NCBI RefSeq assembly: GCF_028309625.1
Contig: NZ_JAQMHR010000004.1
Span: forward strand, 1-64,000
Direction: 5' to 3'
DNA length: 64,000 nucleotides
Origin: Trichococcus sp. K1Tr
GTDB lineage: Bacteria; Bacillota; Bacilli; Lactobacillales; Aerococcaceae
Shown here: positions 10,450 through 19,113 of the stretch, in pieces
Layout: each line of letters begins with the position of its first letter
Position numbering within the stretch: the first letter of the stretch is position 1
Program-made: the position numbers and the translations under genes
The notes under the pieces: generated by a model
The model's database searches: none
What the model was told of the DNA's origin: nothing
What the model saw: the letters and a program-made list of their open reading frames with translations, nothing else

Positions 10450-11343
10450 TTAATCGTCCAGGGAAATTTGCAGGATATCCAAAATCCGGGTCAGGTCGGC
10501 TGGAGAAAGGTATTCGATCTCGATCTTGCCTTTTTCGCCCTTGCTGGATATTTGTACGGATGTCCCGAATTTGTCCATCAAGCGTTCTTCGCTCTCTTTG
10601 ATGTATACTGGCTTCGTTTCTTTTTTCTTCTTGGTTGTCTTTTTGGCGACGTCTCCGGGATTGTTCAGTTGTTGGACCAGCAATTCCAGATGTCGGACAG
10701 TGATGCCTTCTTCGGCAGCACGTTTCGCCAATTCACTGATCAACGATTCATCGTTCAAGCCTAAAAGCGTACGGGCTTGCCCCATGGAGACCAATCCCTC
10801 TTGCAGCATCCGTTTAACGTCCTGCGGCAGATTCAACAGGCGCAGGTGGTTGGCAATGTACGGACGGCTCTTGCCTAATCTTTGGGCTACATCCACTTGC
10901 GTAAGATTCAGCTTGTTCATCAATGTTTGATAGCCCTCTGCCTCTTCCAGCGGAGTCAGATCTTCCCGCTGCAGATTTTCCAGAATGGCGACTTCTATCA
11001 TAGCTGTTTCGTCAAATTCACGGACGATTGCCGGGATCGTTGTTTTGCCGGCCAAACGGGACGCGCGGACGCGGCGTTCGCCTGCAATGATTTCATAGCC
11101 TTTCACGCTGGATTGGCGCAGAATGACCGGTTGGATGACGCCGTTCAGCATGATTGAGTCAGCCAATTCCCGCAAAGTCGAGTCATCGAAGGTTTTCCGC
11201 GGCTGATAAGGATTGGGACGGATCTCGTCTAAAGGGATCTCCTGTACCTTCTCTGTCTTTTCATCGATCTTCTCGATATCTTCAAAGTTGCTGAAGAGCG
11301 CATCGATGCCGCGTCCTAGCCCTTTGCTGTTTTTATTCGCCAT
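10450..11343 (-). CDS. parB: chromosome-partitioning protein ParB (Spo0J)
   Basis: Binds parS sites near the origin, clamps onto DNA as a CTP-dependent ring and spreads, loading condensin. The CTP-binding region is seen in IRPNPYQPRKTFDDSTLREL and GERRVRASRLAG. The central helix-turn-helix reads LTQVDVAQRLGKSRPYIANHLRLL. The C-terminal dimerisation part follows a lysine-rich linker (KKTTKKKKE). Its reading frame overlaps the end of parA by 11 bases. Candidate parS targets in this window are at 42497, 60355, 61854, 63787 and 63863. Confidence 0.96.
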   Translation of the reverse strand: MANKNSKGLGRGIDALFSNFEDIEKIDEKTEKVQEIPLDEIRPNPYQPRKTFDDSTLRELADSIMLNGVIQPVILRQSSVKGYEIIAGERRVRASRLAGKTTIPAIVREFDETAMIEVAILENLQREDLTPLEEAEGYQTLMNKLNLTQVDVAQRLGKSRPYIANHLRLLNLPQDVKRMLQEGLVSMGQARTLLGLNDESLISELAKRAAEEGITVRHLELLVQQLNNPGDVAKKTTKKKKETKPVYIKESEERLMDKFGTSVQISSKGEKGKIEIEYLSPADLTRILDILQISLDD

Positions 11344-12097
11344 CTGCTAACACTTCCTTTGCCAACTCAAGATAAACTTCCGCTCCTTTTGAACGGATAT
11401 CATAGTCAACGATCGATTGTCCATAGCTTGGCGCTTCCGATAAGCGGACATTTCGTGGAATGATTGTCTTGTATACTTTTTCTTTGAAATATTTTTTGAC
11501 CTCATCAACGACTTCGAAGCCGAGGTTCGTCCGGGCATCCAGCATCGTCAATAAGACCCCTTCCAATTTCAGGTCCTTATTGAAATGCTTCTGAACCAAG
11601 CGGAAGGTGTTCAACAGTTGGCTTAGCCCTTCCAAGGCATAGTACTCGCACTGGACCGGAATCAATACCGAATCGCTGGCGGTGAAAGCATTGATCGTCA
11701 AATGCCCCAGTGATGGCGGGCAATCGATGAAAATGAAGTCGTATTCGTCACGCAACGACTGCACTGCATCATAAAGGCGCGCCTCACGATGCGGTTGATT
11801 CGTCAACTCGATTTCAGCCCCTGCCAATTGGATGGTTGCAGGCACGACCCATAGATTTTCCCGCGAGGATTCTCTGATGACATTCTCGATGGGCTCTTGG
11901 TTCACTAATACATCATATATATCTTTTTCAACATCTGCTTTTGAAATGCCTAGTCCGCTGGTGGCGTTCCCTTGGGCATCACTATCTATCAATAACACTT
12001 TTTTGCCTAAATAGGCCAAAGAAGCTGCTAAATTGACGGTGGTCGTCGTTTTTCCGACGCCGCCTTTCTGATTTGCGACTGCAATAATCCGTGCCAT
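11333..12097 (-). CDS. parA: chromosome-partitioning ATPase ParA (Soj)
   Basis: Deviant Walker-type ATPase that works with ParB in origin segregation and, in Bacillus, controls DnaA. The deviant Walker A KGGVGKTTTTVNLA and switch DSDAQGNATSGL are at the N terminus, with Walker B YDFIFIDCPPSLG. There is no extended N-terminal helix-turn-helix, so it is of the short chromosomal type (254 residues). An intrinsic terminator lies in its leader (12161-12197), hinting at attenuation. It is translationally coupled to parB. Confidence 0.96.
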   Translation of the reverse strand: MARIIAVANQKGGVGKTTTTVNLAASLAYLGKKVLLIDSDAQGNATSGLGISKADVEKDIYDVLVNQEPIENVIRESSRENLWVVPATIQLAGAEIELTNQPHREARLYDAVQSLRDEYDFIFIDCPPSLGHLTINAFTASDSVLIPVQCEYYALEGLSQLLNTFRLVQKHFNKDLKLEGVLLTMLDARTNLGFEVVDEVKKYFKEKVYKTIIPRNVRLSEAPSYGQSIVDYDIRSKGAEVYLELAKEVLADGE

Positions 12098-12160
12098 CTG
12101 TTCTCCTCCACTTTCTGTCGTTCATTTGAAGCTGCTGTGCCGCCGTTCTACTTTTTTGCC

Positions 12161-12197
12161 TAAAAAAAGAGAAAAAACGATACCTGCGCTTTTTCTC
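12161..12197 (-). terminator. terminator hairpin in the parA leader
   Basis: The minus strand shows GAGAAAAAGCG/CGTTTTTTCTC followed by a TTTTTTT run, about 65 bases before the parA start. rsmG, the upstream gene on this strand, already has its own terminator at 12356-12405, so this one probably lies within the parA transcript. A weak promoter (TTGTTA, 17 bases, TATAGC) is visible near 12260-12290. The rest of the 315-base gap shows nothing else. Confidence 0.7.
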
Positions 12198-12355
12198 CTA
12201 CGCATTTCTTCAAAATGAATCATCATTTATCGCTCAGTATGTCTATTTATAAAAAAGGCTATAACTTTACCAGACTATTGTAACAAAAAAATTTGGAAAA
12301 ATATAGGATAGATAAAACCGATGCCATAAAATCACTTTATGATCGCATCTCAAAC

Positions 12356-12405
12356 CCAAAAAGCCCGGCCTGCCTGCAAAGAAGCAGACGGTCGGGCCGT
12401 TCCTT
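12356..12405 (-). terminator. rsmG terminator
   Basis: Minus-strand GC-rich hairpin, GGCCCGACCGTCTGC pairing with GCAGGCAGGCCGGGC with a few bulges, followed by CTTTTT. It lies directly after the rsmG stop. Confidence 0.85.
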
Positions 12406-12412
12406 TTCCGAC

Positions 12413-13129
12413 TTACAATGGATTTTTGTTCGGTGTCCCGGCTTTTCTCGGGTAGGTCTTCGGTGTTTCTTTCGTTTTCTTGATCTTCACGATGTGTCGT
12501 TCGCCTGCATCGTTCGGCAGTTCAAAAAAGATATCCTCCTCGAGTTTGCCGCCCAGAGTTGCGATGGCGCGCTCTGCATCGCGGAGCTCTTCTTCCGTAC
12601 TGGCTGCTTTCATCGCGACAAAAGTACCGCCTTTTTTGGCCAAAGGCAGACACAGTTCGCTCAGGACGCTCAAGCGCGCGACCGCACGCGCCGTCACCAC
12701 ATCGAATTGGGCACGGAATTTCTTGTTTTGTCCAAAAGTCTCCGCACGGTCATGGAAGCAGGAAACACCCGTCAAACCCAGTTCGGCAACCAACGTTTCC
12801 AGGAAAGTGATTCGTTTGTTTAATGAGTCCACGATCGTCACCTGCAATTTAGGGAAGGCGATCTTGAGGGGGATGCTCGGGAAACCGGCACCAGCACCCA
12901 CATCGCAAAGCGTGACTTCTTCTTCAGTGAAATCCATATGGAATCCCAATGAAATGGAGTCATAGAAATGCTTCAGATAGACTTCGTCCGGCTCGGTGAT
13001 GGCCGTCAGGTTGATTTTTTCGTTCCATTCGCGCAATAGGCGCAAATAGGTTGCGTATTGTTCGAGTTGCGTTTCATTCAAAAGGATCCCTTTTTCGGCA
13101 AGGGCCTCGGCAAATTGTTCTGGATTCAT
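12413..13129 (-). CDS. rsmG: 16S rRNA (guanine-527-N7)-methyltransferase
   Basis: Adds N7-methyl to G527 of 16S rRNA using S-adenosylmethionine. Loss in other bacteria gives low-level streptomycin resistance. The SAM-binding glycine motif [16 protein letters not shown] is present, with the family block [21 protein letters not shown]. The ATG at 13129 (238 residues, [14 protein letters not shown]) has AAAGGA eight bases upstream. It sits upstream of parA as in many Firmicutes, but a terminator divides them. Confidence 0.95.
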   Translation of the reverse strand: MNPEQFAEALAEKGILLNETQLEQYATYLRLLREWNEKINLTAITEPDEVYLKHFYDSISLGFHMDFTEEEVTLCDVGAGAGFPSIPLKIAFPKLQVTIVDSLNKRITFLETLVAELGLTGVSCFHDRAETFGQNKKFRAQFDVVTARAVARLSVLSELCLPLAKKGGTFVAMKAASTEEELRDAERAIATLGGKLEEDIFFELPNDAGERHIVKIKKTKETPKTYPRKAGTPNKNPL

Positions 13130-13217
13130 AATGTTTCCTTTCATCATTGGCTTCGTCTGTTTTTCTACCTCTCTACTTTATCCTGAAAGAGCGGTCTGTA
13201 CAAGGGCTAAATCAACT

Positions 13218-13256
13218 TTAAAGCCGCCGTCCCGAATGAAGGACAGCGGCTTTTTC
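13218..13256 (-). terminator. terminator after the HAD gene
   Basis: Minus-strand hairpin AAAGCCGCTGTCC/GGACGGCGGCTTT, found just after the stop of the HAD phosphatase. The T run is short. Confidence 0.75.
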
Positions 13257-13264
13257 CAATCTAT

Positions 13265-13927
13265 TTAAGCATCCAGCAAGTTTGCAAGAATGATTTCCAG
13301 TTCGACGAAGGAGTTGGCGATACGATCTGGATGTTCCGCGCGCAAGGTTTGGGCGGAACTTCCTCCCCAGGTGATGCCGACTGTCTTTATGCCTGCCATT
13401 TTACCCATCTGCATGTCATAGATGGTATCACCGATCATCACGGTTTCTTCTTTAGCCATCGGGATTTTCTCCCAAGCGGTGAAGATGCCTTCCGGATTCG
13501 GTTTGTGCTGGTTCATGTTGTCCAGTCCGATGACGACTTCCATCAGATCCAAAAGGTCCACTGCAGCAAGACTCCTCAGCAAAGCTTTGGTTGCTTTGTT
13601 GGAAATCACGCCGAGATGGTGTCCGTTCCCTTTCAGTTCCATTAAGGACTCCCGCGATAAATCGTATGGTTCCAACAGCATATTTTCATATTTTTCGTAT
13701 TTGTCCCAAAAGACTTCCATCAGCTTATCCAGCTCGACCGGAGAGAGTGCATGTTTCTTCAGATAGCCGATAAACTTCACAAAATGGGGCTTTCCTCTAT
13801 CCTCACGCAGTTGCTCAGGGGTTGGAACGGGATAGCCGAAATGTTCAAATGTATCCATTGTAGCCATTTCGCTAATTTTGCATGTTTCCGCCAAGGTACC
13901 GTCAAAATCGAATAATAGTAATCCCAT
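13265..13927 (-). CDS. HAD-superfamily phosphatase (PGP/PpaX-like)
   Basis: Cytoplasmic haloacid-dehalogenase-fold hydrolase of 220 residues. Motif I is LLLFDFDGTLAETC (nucleophile and acid/base Asp), motif II is the Ser/Thr of LGVISNKATK, the motif III Lys is in KPNPEG and motif IV is MIGDTIYDMQMGKMAG. A helical cap lies between motifs I and II. Substrate cannot be read from sequence; phosphoglycolate, pyrophosphate or a nucleotide are all possible. Two PurBox-like sites upstream (14008 and 14120) suggest a link to purine control. The start at 13927 has a purine-rich GGAAGATGGAAG region upstream. Confidence 0.85.
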   Translation of the reverse strand: MGLLLFDFDGTLAETCKISEMATMDTFEHFGYPVPTPEQLREDRGKPHFVKFIGYLKKHALSPVELDKLMEVFWDKYEKYENMLLEPYDLSRESLMELKGNGHHLGVISNKATKALLRSLAAVDLLDLMEVVIGLDNMNQHKPNPEGIFTAWEKIPMAKEETVMIGDTIYDMQMGKMAGIKTVGITWGGSSAQTLRAEHPDRIANSFVELEIILANLLDA

Positions 13928-14007
13928 CTTCCATCTTCCCTTCGATCGCAAATATGAACCGGATGCGGACAATAGAGTGTACTCTACTTTTGGCGCAGGA
14001 GTTCAAA

Positions 14008-14132
14008 AATTCCGAATGTTCACTATAATCAAAATTATAGCAAACAAAAACGACAGAATAATGAGGTTTTATTTAGAATTTGGAAAGAATTCCCTAGTTT
14101 TCGTTTTGTTTATTCCTCTATTTCCGAACGTT
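14008..14132 (-). promoter_or_regulatory. two PurBox-like sites and promoter upstream of the HAD gene
   Basis: The plus strand reads AATTCCGAATGTT (14008-14020) and ATTTCCGAACGTT (14120-14132), two and one mismatches from AWWWCCGAACWWT. Between them the minus strand has TTATTC, 16 bases, TATAAT near 14030-14060, a plausible promoter for the HAD gene. The 355-base gap 13928-14282 otherwise holds only the thi terminator. Confidence 0.5.
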
Positions 14133-14244
14133 AGGATATAAAACCTTTGTTAATGTACTTGATTTTACCATCCAGTTTTTATCCATTGCTGTCTCTCCCT
14201 TTGGATAATGGCAATTGACGGAATATCAAAATTTGCGAAAGCCT

Positions 14245-14284
14245 AAAAAAGAAAACAAGCGCACTCGCGCCTGTTTTCTTTTTT
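14245..14284 (-). terminator. thiamine operon terminator
   Basis: Minus-strand hairpin AAAAGAAAACAGGCGC/GCGCTTGTTTTCTTTT with a GAGT loop and trailing T run, overlapping the thiD stop codon. Confidence 0.9.
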
Positions 14285-15065
14285 AGTTGATGCGGTAAGC
14301 GTGATTGAGAGGGCCGCTGCCCTTGCCCAGGTCCAGTCCGTCACGCAGCGCGCCGGTGATGTAGGCTTTGGCTTGGCGGATGCTCTCTTCCATTCCGTGG
14401 CCTAAAGCCAGATTCGCTGCGATGGCTGAGGAAAGTGTGCAGCCGGTGCCGTGCGTATTCGGGTTTTCGATCCGTTCCGACTTGAACCAACTCACTTTTC
14501 CATCCATAAAGAGCAGATCGTCGGCGCTGTCCCTCAGATGGCCGCCTTTCAGGAGCACACTGGTTCCCGCTACTGAAGCGATGCGCTCCGCTGCAGCCAG
14601 CATGTCCGCCTTCGTCTCGATTTTGACGCCGCTCAGCACCTCTCCTTCCGGCACATTCGGGGTGATCACATCAGCCAACGGCAACAACAGCGTCCGCAAA
14701 GCCTGACTGGCATCGTCCTGCATTAGGCTACTGCCGCTTGTGGCCACCATGACCGGATCCACGACGATGTTTTCTGCTTTGTATTCGACCAGCTTCTCCG
14801 CGATGACTTTGATGATCGCGGCATTCGACACCATGCCGATCTTCACCGCATCCGGCCGGATATCCTTGAAGACGCAATCCAACTGCTGCGCCACAAATTC
14901 GGGCGTCACTTCCATGATTCCGGCCACGCCTGTCGTATTCTGCGCCGTCAGCGCCGTGATCACGCTCATCCCATAGACTTTATGCGCCATCATCGTCTTC
15001 AGGTCCGCTTGGATCCCCGCTCCGCCGCTGCTGTCCGACCCGGCGATCGTCAATACTGTTTTCAT
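14283..15065 (-). CDS. thiD: hydroxymethylpyrimidine/phosphomethylpyrimidine kinase
   Basis: Phosphorylates HMP to HMP-P and then HMP-PP, the pyrimidine precursor of thiamine. This is a ribokinase-like fold: N-terminal TIAGSDSSGGAGIQADLKT, the sugar-kinase block NIVVDPVMVATSGSSL and the C-terminal anion-hole motif NTHGTGCTLSSAIAANLALG. The ATG at 15065 (260 residues) has GGAAAGGA suitably upstream; two earlier in-frame ATGs overlap the previous gene. Last gene of the thiM-thiE-HAD-thiD operon. Confidence 0.95.
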   Translation of the reverse strand: MKTVLTIAGSDSSGGAGIQADLKTMMAHKVYGMSVITALTAQNTTGVAGIMEVTPEFVAQQLDCVFKDIRPDAVKIGMVSNAAIIKVIAEKLVEYKAENIVVDPVMVATSGSSLMQDDASQALRTLLLPLADVITPNVPEGEVLSGVKIETKADMLAAAERIASVAGTSVLLKGGHLRDSADDLLFMDGKVSWFKSERIENPNTHGTGCTLSSAIAANLALGHGMEESIRQAKAYITGALRDGLDLGKGSGPLNHAYRIN

Positions 15066-15073
15066 GTTTTTGC

Positions 15074-15715
15074 TCATCCTTTCCAATCCGAAAATGAATA
15101 GATGTACTGCTCCGTCAATGCTTCGATGCGCTCCCTATCCTGTGCCGCCGTCTCATCATAGACGCCGACTACCCGGAAACCGGCTGATGTTGCCGTTTCA
15201 ATGGCATGCAGGGCATCCTCAAAGATGACGGTCTTCGTGAGGGGAGCCCCGAGATGTTCGAACGCCCGCTGAAAAATGAGCGGATTGTCTTTGCCCGTCT
15301 TTACTTCACTGCTGGTCAGGATAGTGCTGAAATATTCCCGGATGCCCAAACGCTCCAAGGCGCTCTCGGCCAAATTTCTTTCGGTAGCGGTGGCGATGCA
15401 CATTTTCACATTCTGCTCCTGCAATGTCTGCAGGCATTCCGCTGCGCCGGCTTTAAGTGGGACTTCATAACGGTAAAGATCCGCAATCAGCGTTTCAATT
15501 TCCCCAATGATTGTCTCTTCATCTTCGTGCAATCCGTAGGCCGTTCGAAAATGTTGTGCGGTTTGCTGCAGGCTCATCGTCTTCAACGCATCCTGCAGAC
15601 CCGGAGCCGGCTGCACCTTTTTCTGAAGCAAATAATTTTCTCCCAATCCTTGCCAAATCGGCATGGAATCCAGCAACGTCCCGTCCAGATCGAAGATGGC
15701 TGCTTCCAGTTTCAT
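15074..15715 (-). CDS. HAD-superfamily hydrolase in the thiamine operon
   Basis: 213 residues with all HAD motifs: FDLDGTLLDS, CIATATERN, Lys in KTGKDNPLIF and VIFEDALHAIETATSAG, plus a helical cap like beta-phosphoglucomutase-type phosphatases. It overlaps the thiE stop by ATGA and ends eight bases before thiD, so it is embedded in the operon. ThiE makes thiamine monophosphate. Organisms that use thiamine pyrophosphokinase rather than ThiL must first remove that phosphate, so thiamine-monophosphate phosphatase is an attractive but unproven role. Confidence 0.85.
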   Translation of the reverse strand: MKLEAAIFDLDGTLLDSMPIWQGLGENYLLQKKVQPAPGLQDALKTMSLQQTAQHFRTAYGLHEDEETIIGEIETLIADLYRYEVPLKAGAAECLQTLQEQNVKMCIATATERNLAESALERLGIREYFSTILTSSEVKTGKDNPLIFQRAFEHLGAPLTKTVIFEDALHAIETATSAGFRVVGVYDETAAQDRERIEALTEQYIYSFSDWKG

Positions 15716-16353
15716 GGTTGCACCATCGCTTCGGCTAACGGGCGCAGCCTCTTCACTGCCGCGGTTATGTCAGGCTGCGCAAAGATGGCGGATACGACGG
15801 CAACCCCATCGATACCGCTGCCTTTCAGGTTGAGGATATTCCCTTCAGCAATGCCTCCGATCCCAACAACGGGTATGCTCACCGCTTGGCAGATCTGTTG
15901 CAGCGTTTCGATCGACAGCGTGTTGACATCCAGCTTCGTCGCTGTACCGTAGATGGCACCGACACCCAGATAATCGGCCCCGTTCCGTTCCGCCGTCAGC
16001 GCCTCTTCAACAGAATGGGCAGAAACGCCCAAGATTTTCCCCTCGCCGATCCGGCTGCGGACGTCTCCCGCCTGCATATCGCTCTGCCCCACATGAACGC
16101 CGTCCGCATCCAGCGCCAAGGCTACATCGACCGCATCATTGATGATGAAAGGAACGCGGTGGCGTTTGGCCACGGCCTGCAGTTCCTTGCCTAGGGATAC
16201 AAAGGCATCGAAATCCAATTCCTTCTCGCGCAATTGCACAACGGTAACGCCCGCCTGGATGGCTTCTTCAAGCTGTTCCGCCAAGGACGCGTTCCCCAGC
16301 CATTGGCGATCGGTCACCGCGTAAAGCAGCAAATCGTTCTTATCTACTCTCAA
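15712..16353 (-). CDS. thiE: thiamine-phosphate synthase
   Basis: Joins HMP-PP and thiazole phosphate to thiamine monophosphate. The TIM-barrel protein shows LLYAVTDRQWL, VVQLREKELD, FIINDAVDVALALDADGVHVGQSD and VVGIGGIAEGN, all family blocks. I chose the TTG at 16353 (213 residues): it overlaps the end of thiM and has GGAAGGGGG upstream, and the 29 codons before it do not look like ThiE. The short thiM/thiE overlap suggests translational coupling. Confidence 0.93.
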   Translation of the reverse strand: MRVDKNDLLLYAVTDRQWLGNASLAEQLEEAIQAGVTVVQLREKELDFDAFVSLGKELQAVAKRHRVPFIINDAVDVALALDADGVHVGQSDMQAGDVRSRIGEGKILGVSAHSVEEALTAERNGADYLGVGAIYGTATKLDVNTLSIETLQQICQAVSIPVVGIGGIAEGNILNLKGSGIDGVAVVSAIFAQPDITAAVKRLRPLAEAMVQP

Positions 16354-17164
16354 TTTTAGCGCCCCCTTCCAGTATTTCGGCCGACATGTTGCTGATTTCA
16401 TCGATAATGTAGCTGCGGTAGGATGAAGTCCCTGCGGCATTGCGGATCATCCTTTCGTAAGCCAGCTCGCCGCTGACCCCCATCAGGCATACCGCTGCCG
16501 CGGTGGCATCCAGCAACTGCTCCGGGTTGGCTCCGCAATAGGCTGCAATCAATGCTGACAGCATGCAGCCGGTTCCGGACACCTTCGCCATCTGCGGATG
16601 CCCGTTGCGGATGATATAGGCTTTGTCCCGATCCGCGACGATATCGATCGCTCCGGTGATCGCGACGACCGCATCATTCCGGTAGGCCAATCGTTTGGCG
16701 AACGCGACCGTTGCCTCGAGCGTCTCCTCGGTCACGGCATCGCTGATGTCGGCATCGACGCCTTTCGTTGTGCCGCTGCCGGAATGGATCGTCTTCATTT
16801 CCGAAATGTTCCCTTTAATCACGGTGAAGGCAATGTCCTCCAGCAACCTGAATGTCGCTGCGGTCCTGAAAGGGGATGCCCCCGCACCGACCGGATCCAA
16901 AACGACAGGATGGGAGAACGCATTGGCTTGGCGCCCCGCCAGCAGCATGGACTCCACGGCTCGGCTGTTCAGTGTCCCGATGTTCAGATTCAAGGCGGCG
17001 CAGATGCTTGTGATGTCCGCGACTTCCTCGGGGGCATCCGCCATGATCGGGGACCCTCCGGCTGCCAAGAGGACATTGGCGACATCATTGACGGTGACAT
17101 AATTGGTGATGCAGTGGACCAGCGGTGTCTGTCGCTGGACATTTTCGAATAGCGTTTTGAACAT
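16340..17164 (-). CDS. thiM: hydroxyethylthiazole kinase
   Basis: Salvages the thiazole moiety of thiamine by phosphorylation. Ribokinase-like fold with the family start TPLVHCITNYVTVNDVANVLLA, the phosphate-binding LDPVGAGAS, and the C-terminal VSGTGCMLSALIAAYCGA with the catalytic Cys region. The ATG at 17164 (274 residues) follows GGAGGT. First gene after the TPP riboswitch. No thiazole-synthesis genes (thiG, thiS, thiO) are present, so this looks like salvage rather than full synthesis. Confidence 0.95.
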   Translation of the reverse strand: MFKTLFENVQRQTPLVHCITNYVTVNDVANVLLAAGGSPIMADAPEEVADITSICAALNLNIGTLNSRAVESMLLAGRQANAFSHPVVLDPVGAGASPFRTAATFRLLEDIAFTVIKGNISEMKTIHSGSGTTKGVDADISDAVTEETLEATVAFAKRLAYRNDAVVAITGAIDIVADRDKAYIIRNGHPQMAKVSGTGCMLSALIAAYCGANPEQLLDATAAAVCLMGVSGELAYERMIRNAAGTSSYRSYIIDEISNMSAEILEGGAKIESR

Positions 17165-17195
17165 GGGGTACCTCCAAATAGTTTGTTTGATGCGA

Positions 17196-17232
17196 CAAAA
17201 AAGCGGGAAATGTCCGAATAGGCATTTCCCGC
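17196..17232 (-). terminator. TPP riboswitch terminator
   Basis: Minus-strand hairpin GCGGGAAATG/CATTTCCCGC followed by TTTTTT, between the aptamer and thiM. It is expected to form when thiamine pyrophosphate is bound. Confidence 0.9.
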
Positions 17233-17249
17233 TGAATAGAATCATTCAA

Positions 17250-17337
17250 TGTTATTTCCCTACGTTGGCATTATCCAAATCAGGTAATAGGTCGAAGTTG
17301 ATTACTTCCTCTCAGCCTGCTGACACAAGCTCCCTTT
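17250..17337 (-). promoter_or_regulatory. TPP riboswitch (THI element)
   Basis: The minus strand shows the conserved thi-box cores GCTGAGAGG and CCTGATTTGGATAATGCCA, then GCGTAGGGAA-like CGTAGGGAA, in the right order and spacing. The regulated genes (thiM-thiE-HAD-thiD) match the ligand. Confidence 0.96.
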
Positions 17338-17359
17338 TTTCGTATGCAGTTATGCCATC

Positions 17360-17388
17360 ATCTTAGCATATGCGCCATCCTTACTCAA
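17360..17388 (-). promoter_or_regulatory. thiamine operon promoter
   Basis: Minus strand TTGAGT (17383-17388), 17-base spacer, TAAGAT (17360-17365), about 20 bases before the riboswitch aptamer. Confidence 0.7.
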
Positions 17389-17399
17389 GGATGATTTTT

Positions 17400-18947
17400 T
17401 TATTTCGATTGATCGTTCAGCCATTCAAAAATATTTGTATAAGTGGTTTCGCCGACTGTCGCTGCCGCCGCGCCGCCTCCGTTAGCATTGCTTGCTTCGA
17501 AGCCAAACGTTTCAGCGTCAGTCGAAGCAACGATCGCCTCTTTGTCCTGAACGCCCGTCACTTGGTTGTTGAACAAGTAGATCCAGGAGAAGTGGCCTAA
17601 GTAAGTAGTGCCCGGGCTGTCCGTTCCTTCAACCGTTTCAAAGTAGGAAACCCAAGTGTTTTCCGCTCCGGCTTTGACTAGTGCCTGGTAAGTAGGCAGC
17701 ATGTAATTCATAGGCACGACAACCGGATCATCCGCGGATTGGACCAACCAGATCGGCAGGTCTTTGATCGCCTGGATTTTTTCTTCTGTGAACCAAACTT
17801 GCTCGGTCTTCACAAAACTCGATGTTCCGGTAGCTTCAGCATTCATTTTCACGTAGGTGCCATCGCTGTTGCGCTCGTATTCATAATAAGCATACGCCTC
17901 GCAGACGGGATAAGCTGCAGCAAAATAGGCAGGGTATTGGATGACCATGTTCATGGTCATGTAGCCGCCGTTCGAGCAACCGCCCAGATAGATGCGGTCG
18001 GTATCGACATCCGGATGCGCAGCGACATAATCATCGATCGTATCCATCAAGATTTCGGTGTATCGGGAGATGCCGCTACCGTTCCCGTTCGTTCCATCCC
18101 CTTCATCCATCCAATAGGTAGGCGCTTGGACAGCCAGAACGTACGCACCAGTCACGTCATCGGTTTGGAAGTAGGACTGGATTTCCTCTTTTGCCAATGC
18201 GGACACTTCATTTCCAAGGATGGCGATGTCGGGATCGGTTCCGCCTTCACCTTGACCGTGCAGCCAAATGACCAACGGATTCGCTTCCCCTTCGGCAAGT
18301 TCTTCCGGCTCATAAGCAGCTGTCGAAAGTATCAATTCCTCTTCTTGATCTGTCATCGGATTCACGTAGGTGCCGCTGAAAGTCCCTCTGGCCGTAAATA
18401 AGTCGGTATCAGGGGAGATGCGGTTGTTAACGGCATCCTCCGTGATGCTCAAAGAGTAGTCCTCATCCTCGATCGTGATCGAAGGCGCAGCGATTGCGAC
18501 TTCATAAGCTGGGGACCACTCATTCATCGATGTCGTCGTATTGTAGGTGAACGGGGATCCGACCACGCTGAAGGTTTCATCATTAAACCCGGTCTCCATA
18601 TCGATTGCGATGAAGTTTGAATTTTCCTGCGGGTTCCCGTTCTCATCGGATGTGTAGACGTCCGTAACCGTGCGTTCCGCCCCCGCTGTCATGACCTGCC
18701 AGCCCCTAGGATCAACACTGTCGACCGCATCCTCCAACTCGATGATGAGCTTCGGTACACCCGGCCCTCCTTCATACCCCTTCACATAGATGCTGGTCTT
18801 CACGACGCCAGCGTAAGCAGCGGCCGCTTGTACACTTTCTTGTTGGGCTGAATCCTGTTGATCCGCCGATTCTCCGGAACCGCAACTGGCAAGCAAGCCT
18901 GCCGTTATCCCTAATGTTAAAATCGTGCTGAATGTCTTACGTCTCAT
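17400..18947 (-). CDS. secreted lipoprotein esterase (alpha/beta hydrolase)
   Basis: The N terminus is a lipoprotein signal with lipobox LLASC, so the protein is predicted to be anchored outside the cell. Residues about 45-200 are beta-rich and resemble the Ig-like domain of bacterial EstA-type esterases. A hydrolase domain follows with oxyanion-region PLVIWLHGQGEGG, nucleophile elbow GGCSNGGYM, the acid in QSADDPVV and the catalytic His in YLGHFSW. The C-terminal tail is rich in Ala and Gly. The substrate is unknown; polysaccharide acyl esters or polyesters are candidates. It lies 166 bases downstream of an AraC regulator gene on the same strand. Confidence 0.82.
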   Translation of the reverse strand: MRRKTFSTILTLGITAGLLASCGSGESADQQDSAQQESVQAAAAYAGVVKTSIYVKGYEGGPGVPKLIIELEDAVDSVDPRGWQVMTAGAERTVTDVYTSDENGNPQENSNFIAIDMETGFNDETFSVVGSPFTYNTTTSMNEWSPAYEVAIAAPSITIEDEDYSLSITEDAVNNRISPDTDLFTARGTFSGTYVNPMTDQEEELILSTAAYEPEELAEGEANPLVIWLHGQGEGGTDPDIAILGNEVSALAKEEIQSYFQTDDVTGAYVLAVQAPTYWMDEGDGTNGNGSGISRYTEILMDTIDDYVAAHPDVDTDRIYLGGCSNGGYMTMNMVIQYPAYFAAAYPVCEAYAYYEYERNSDGTYVKMNAEATGTSSFVKTEQVWFTEEKIQAIKDLPIWLVQSADDPVVVPMNYMLPTYQALVKAGAENTWVSYFETVEGTDSPGTTYLGHFSWIYLFNNQVTGVQDKEAIVASTDAETFGFEASNANGGGAAAATVGETTYTNIFEWLNDQSK

Positions 18948-19113
18948 TCCCTAATCCCTCCATATCCCTTTTTTCGTCCAAACAGGCAATACCCCACCCA
19001 TCATAAAGCGGTTTCATTCCAATCAGAGCTAAACGGGTAGCGCTTCCCCTACTTGTTATTTTAGGGAATTTCCGGCAGAAAAAGGGGCGATTTGTGCCAG
19101 CATTATGGGCAGT

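Noticed and set aside
17376-17396. ATCCTT/AAGGAT hairpin beside the esterase gene as its terminator
   Set aside because: The T run lies on the plus-strand side, where no gene is read; on the minus strand it overlaps the thi promoter -35.
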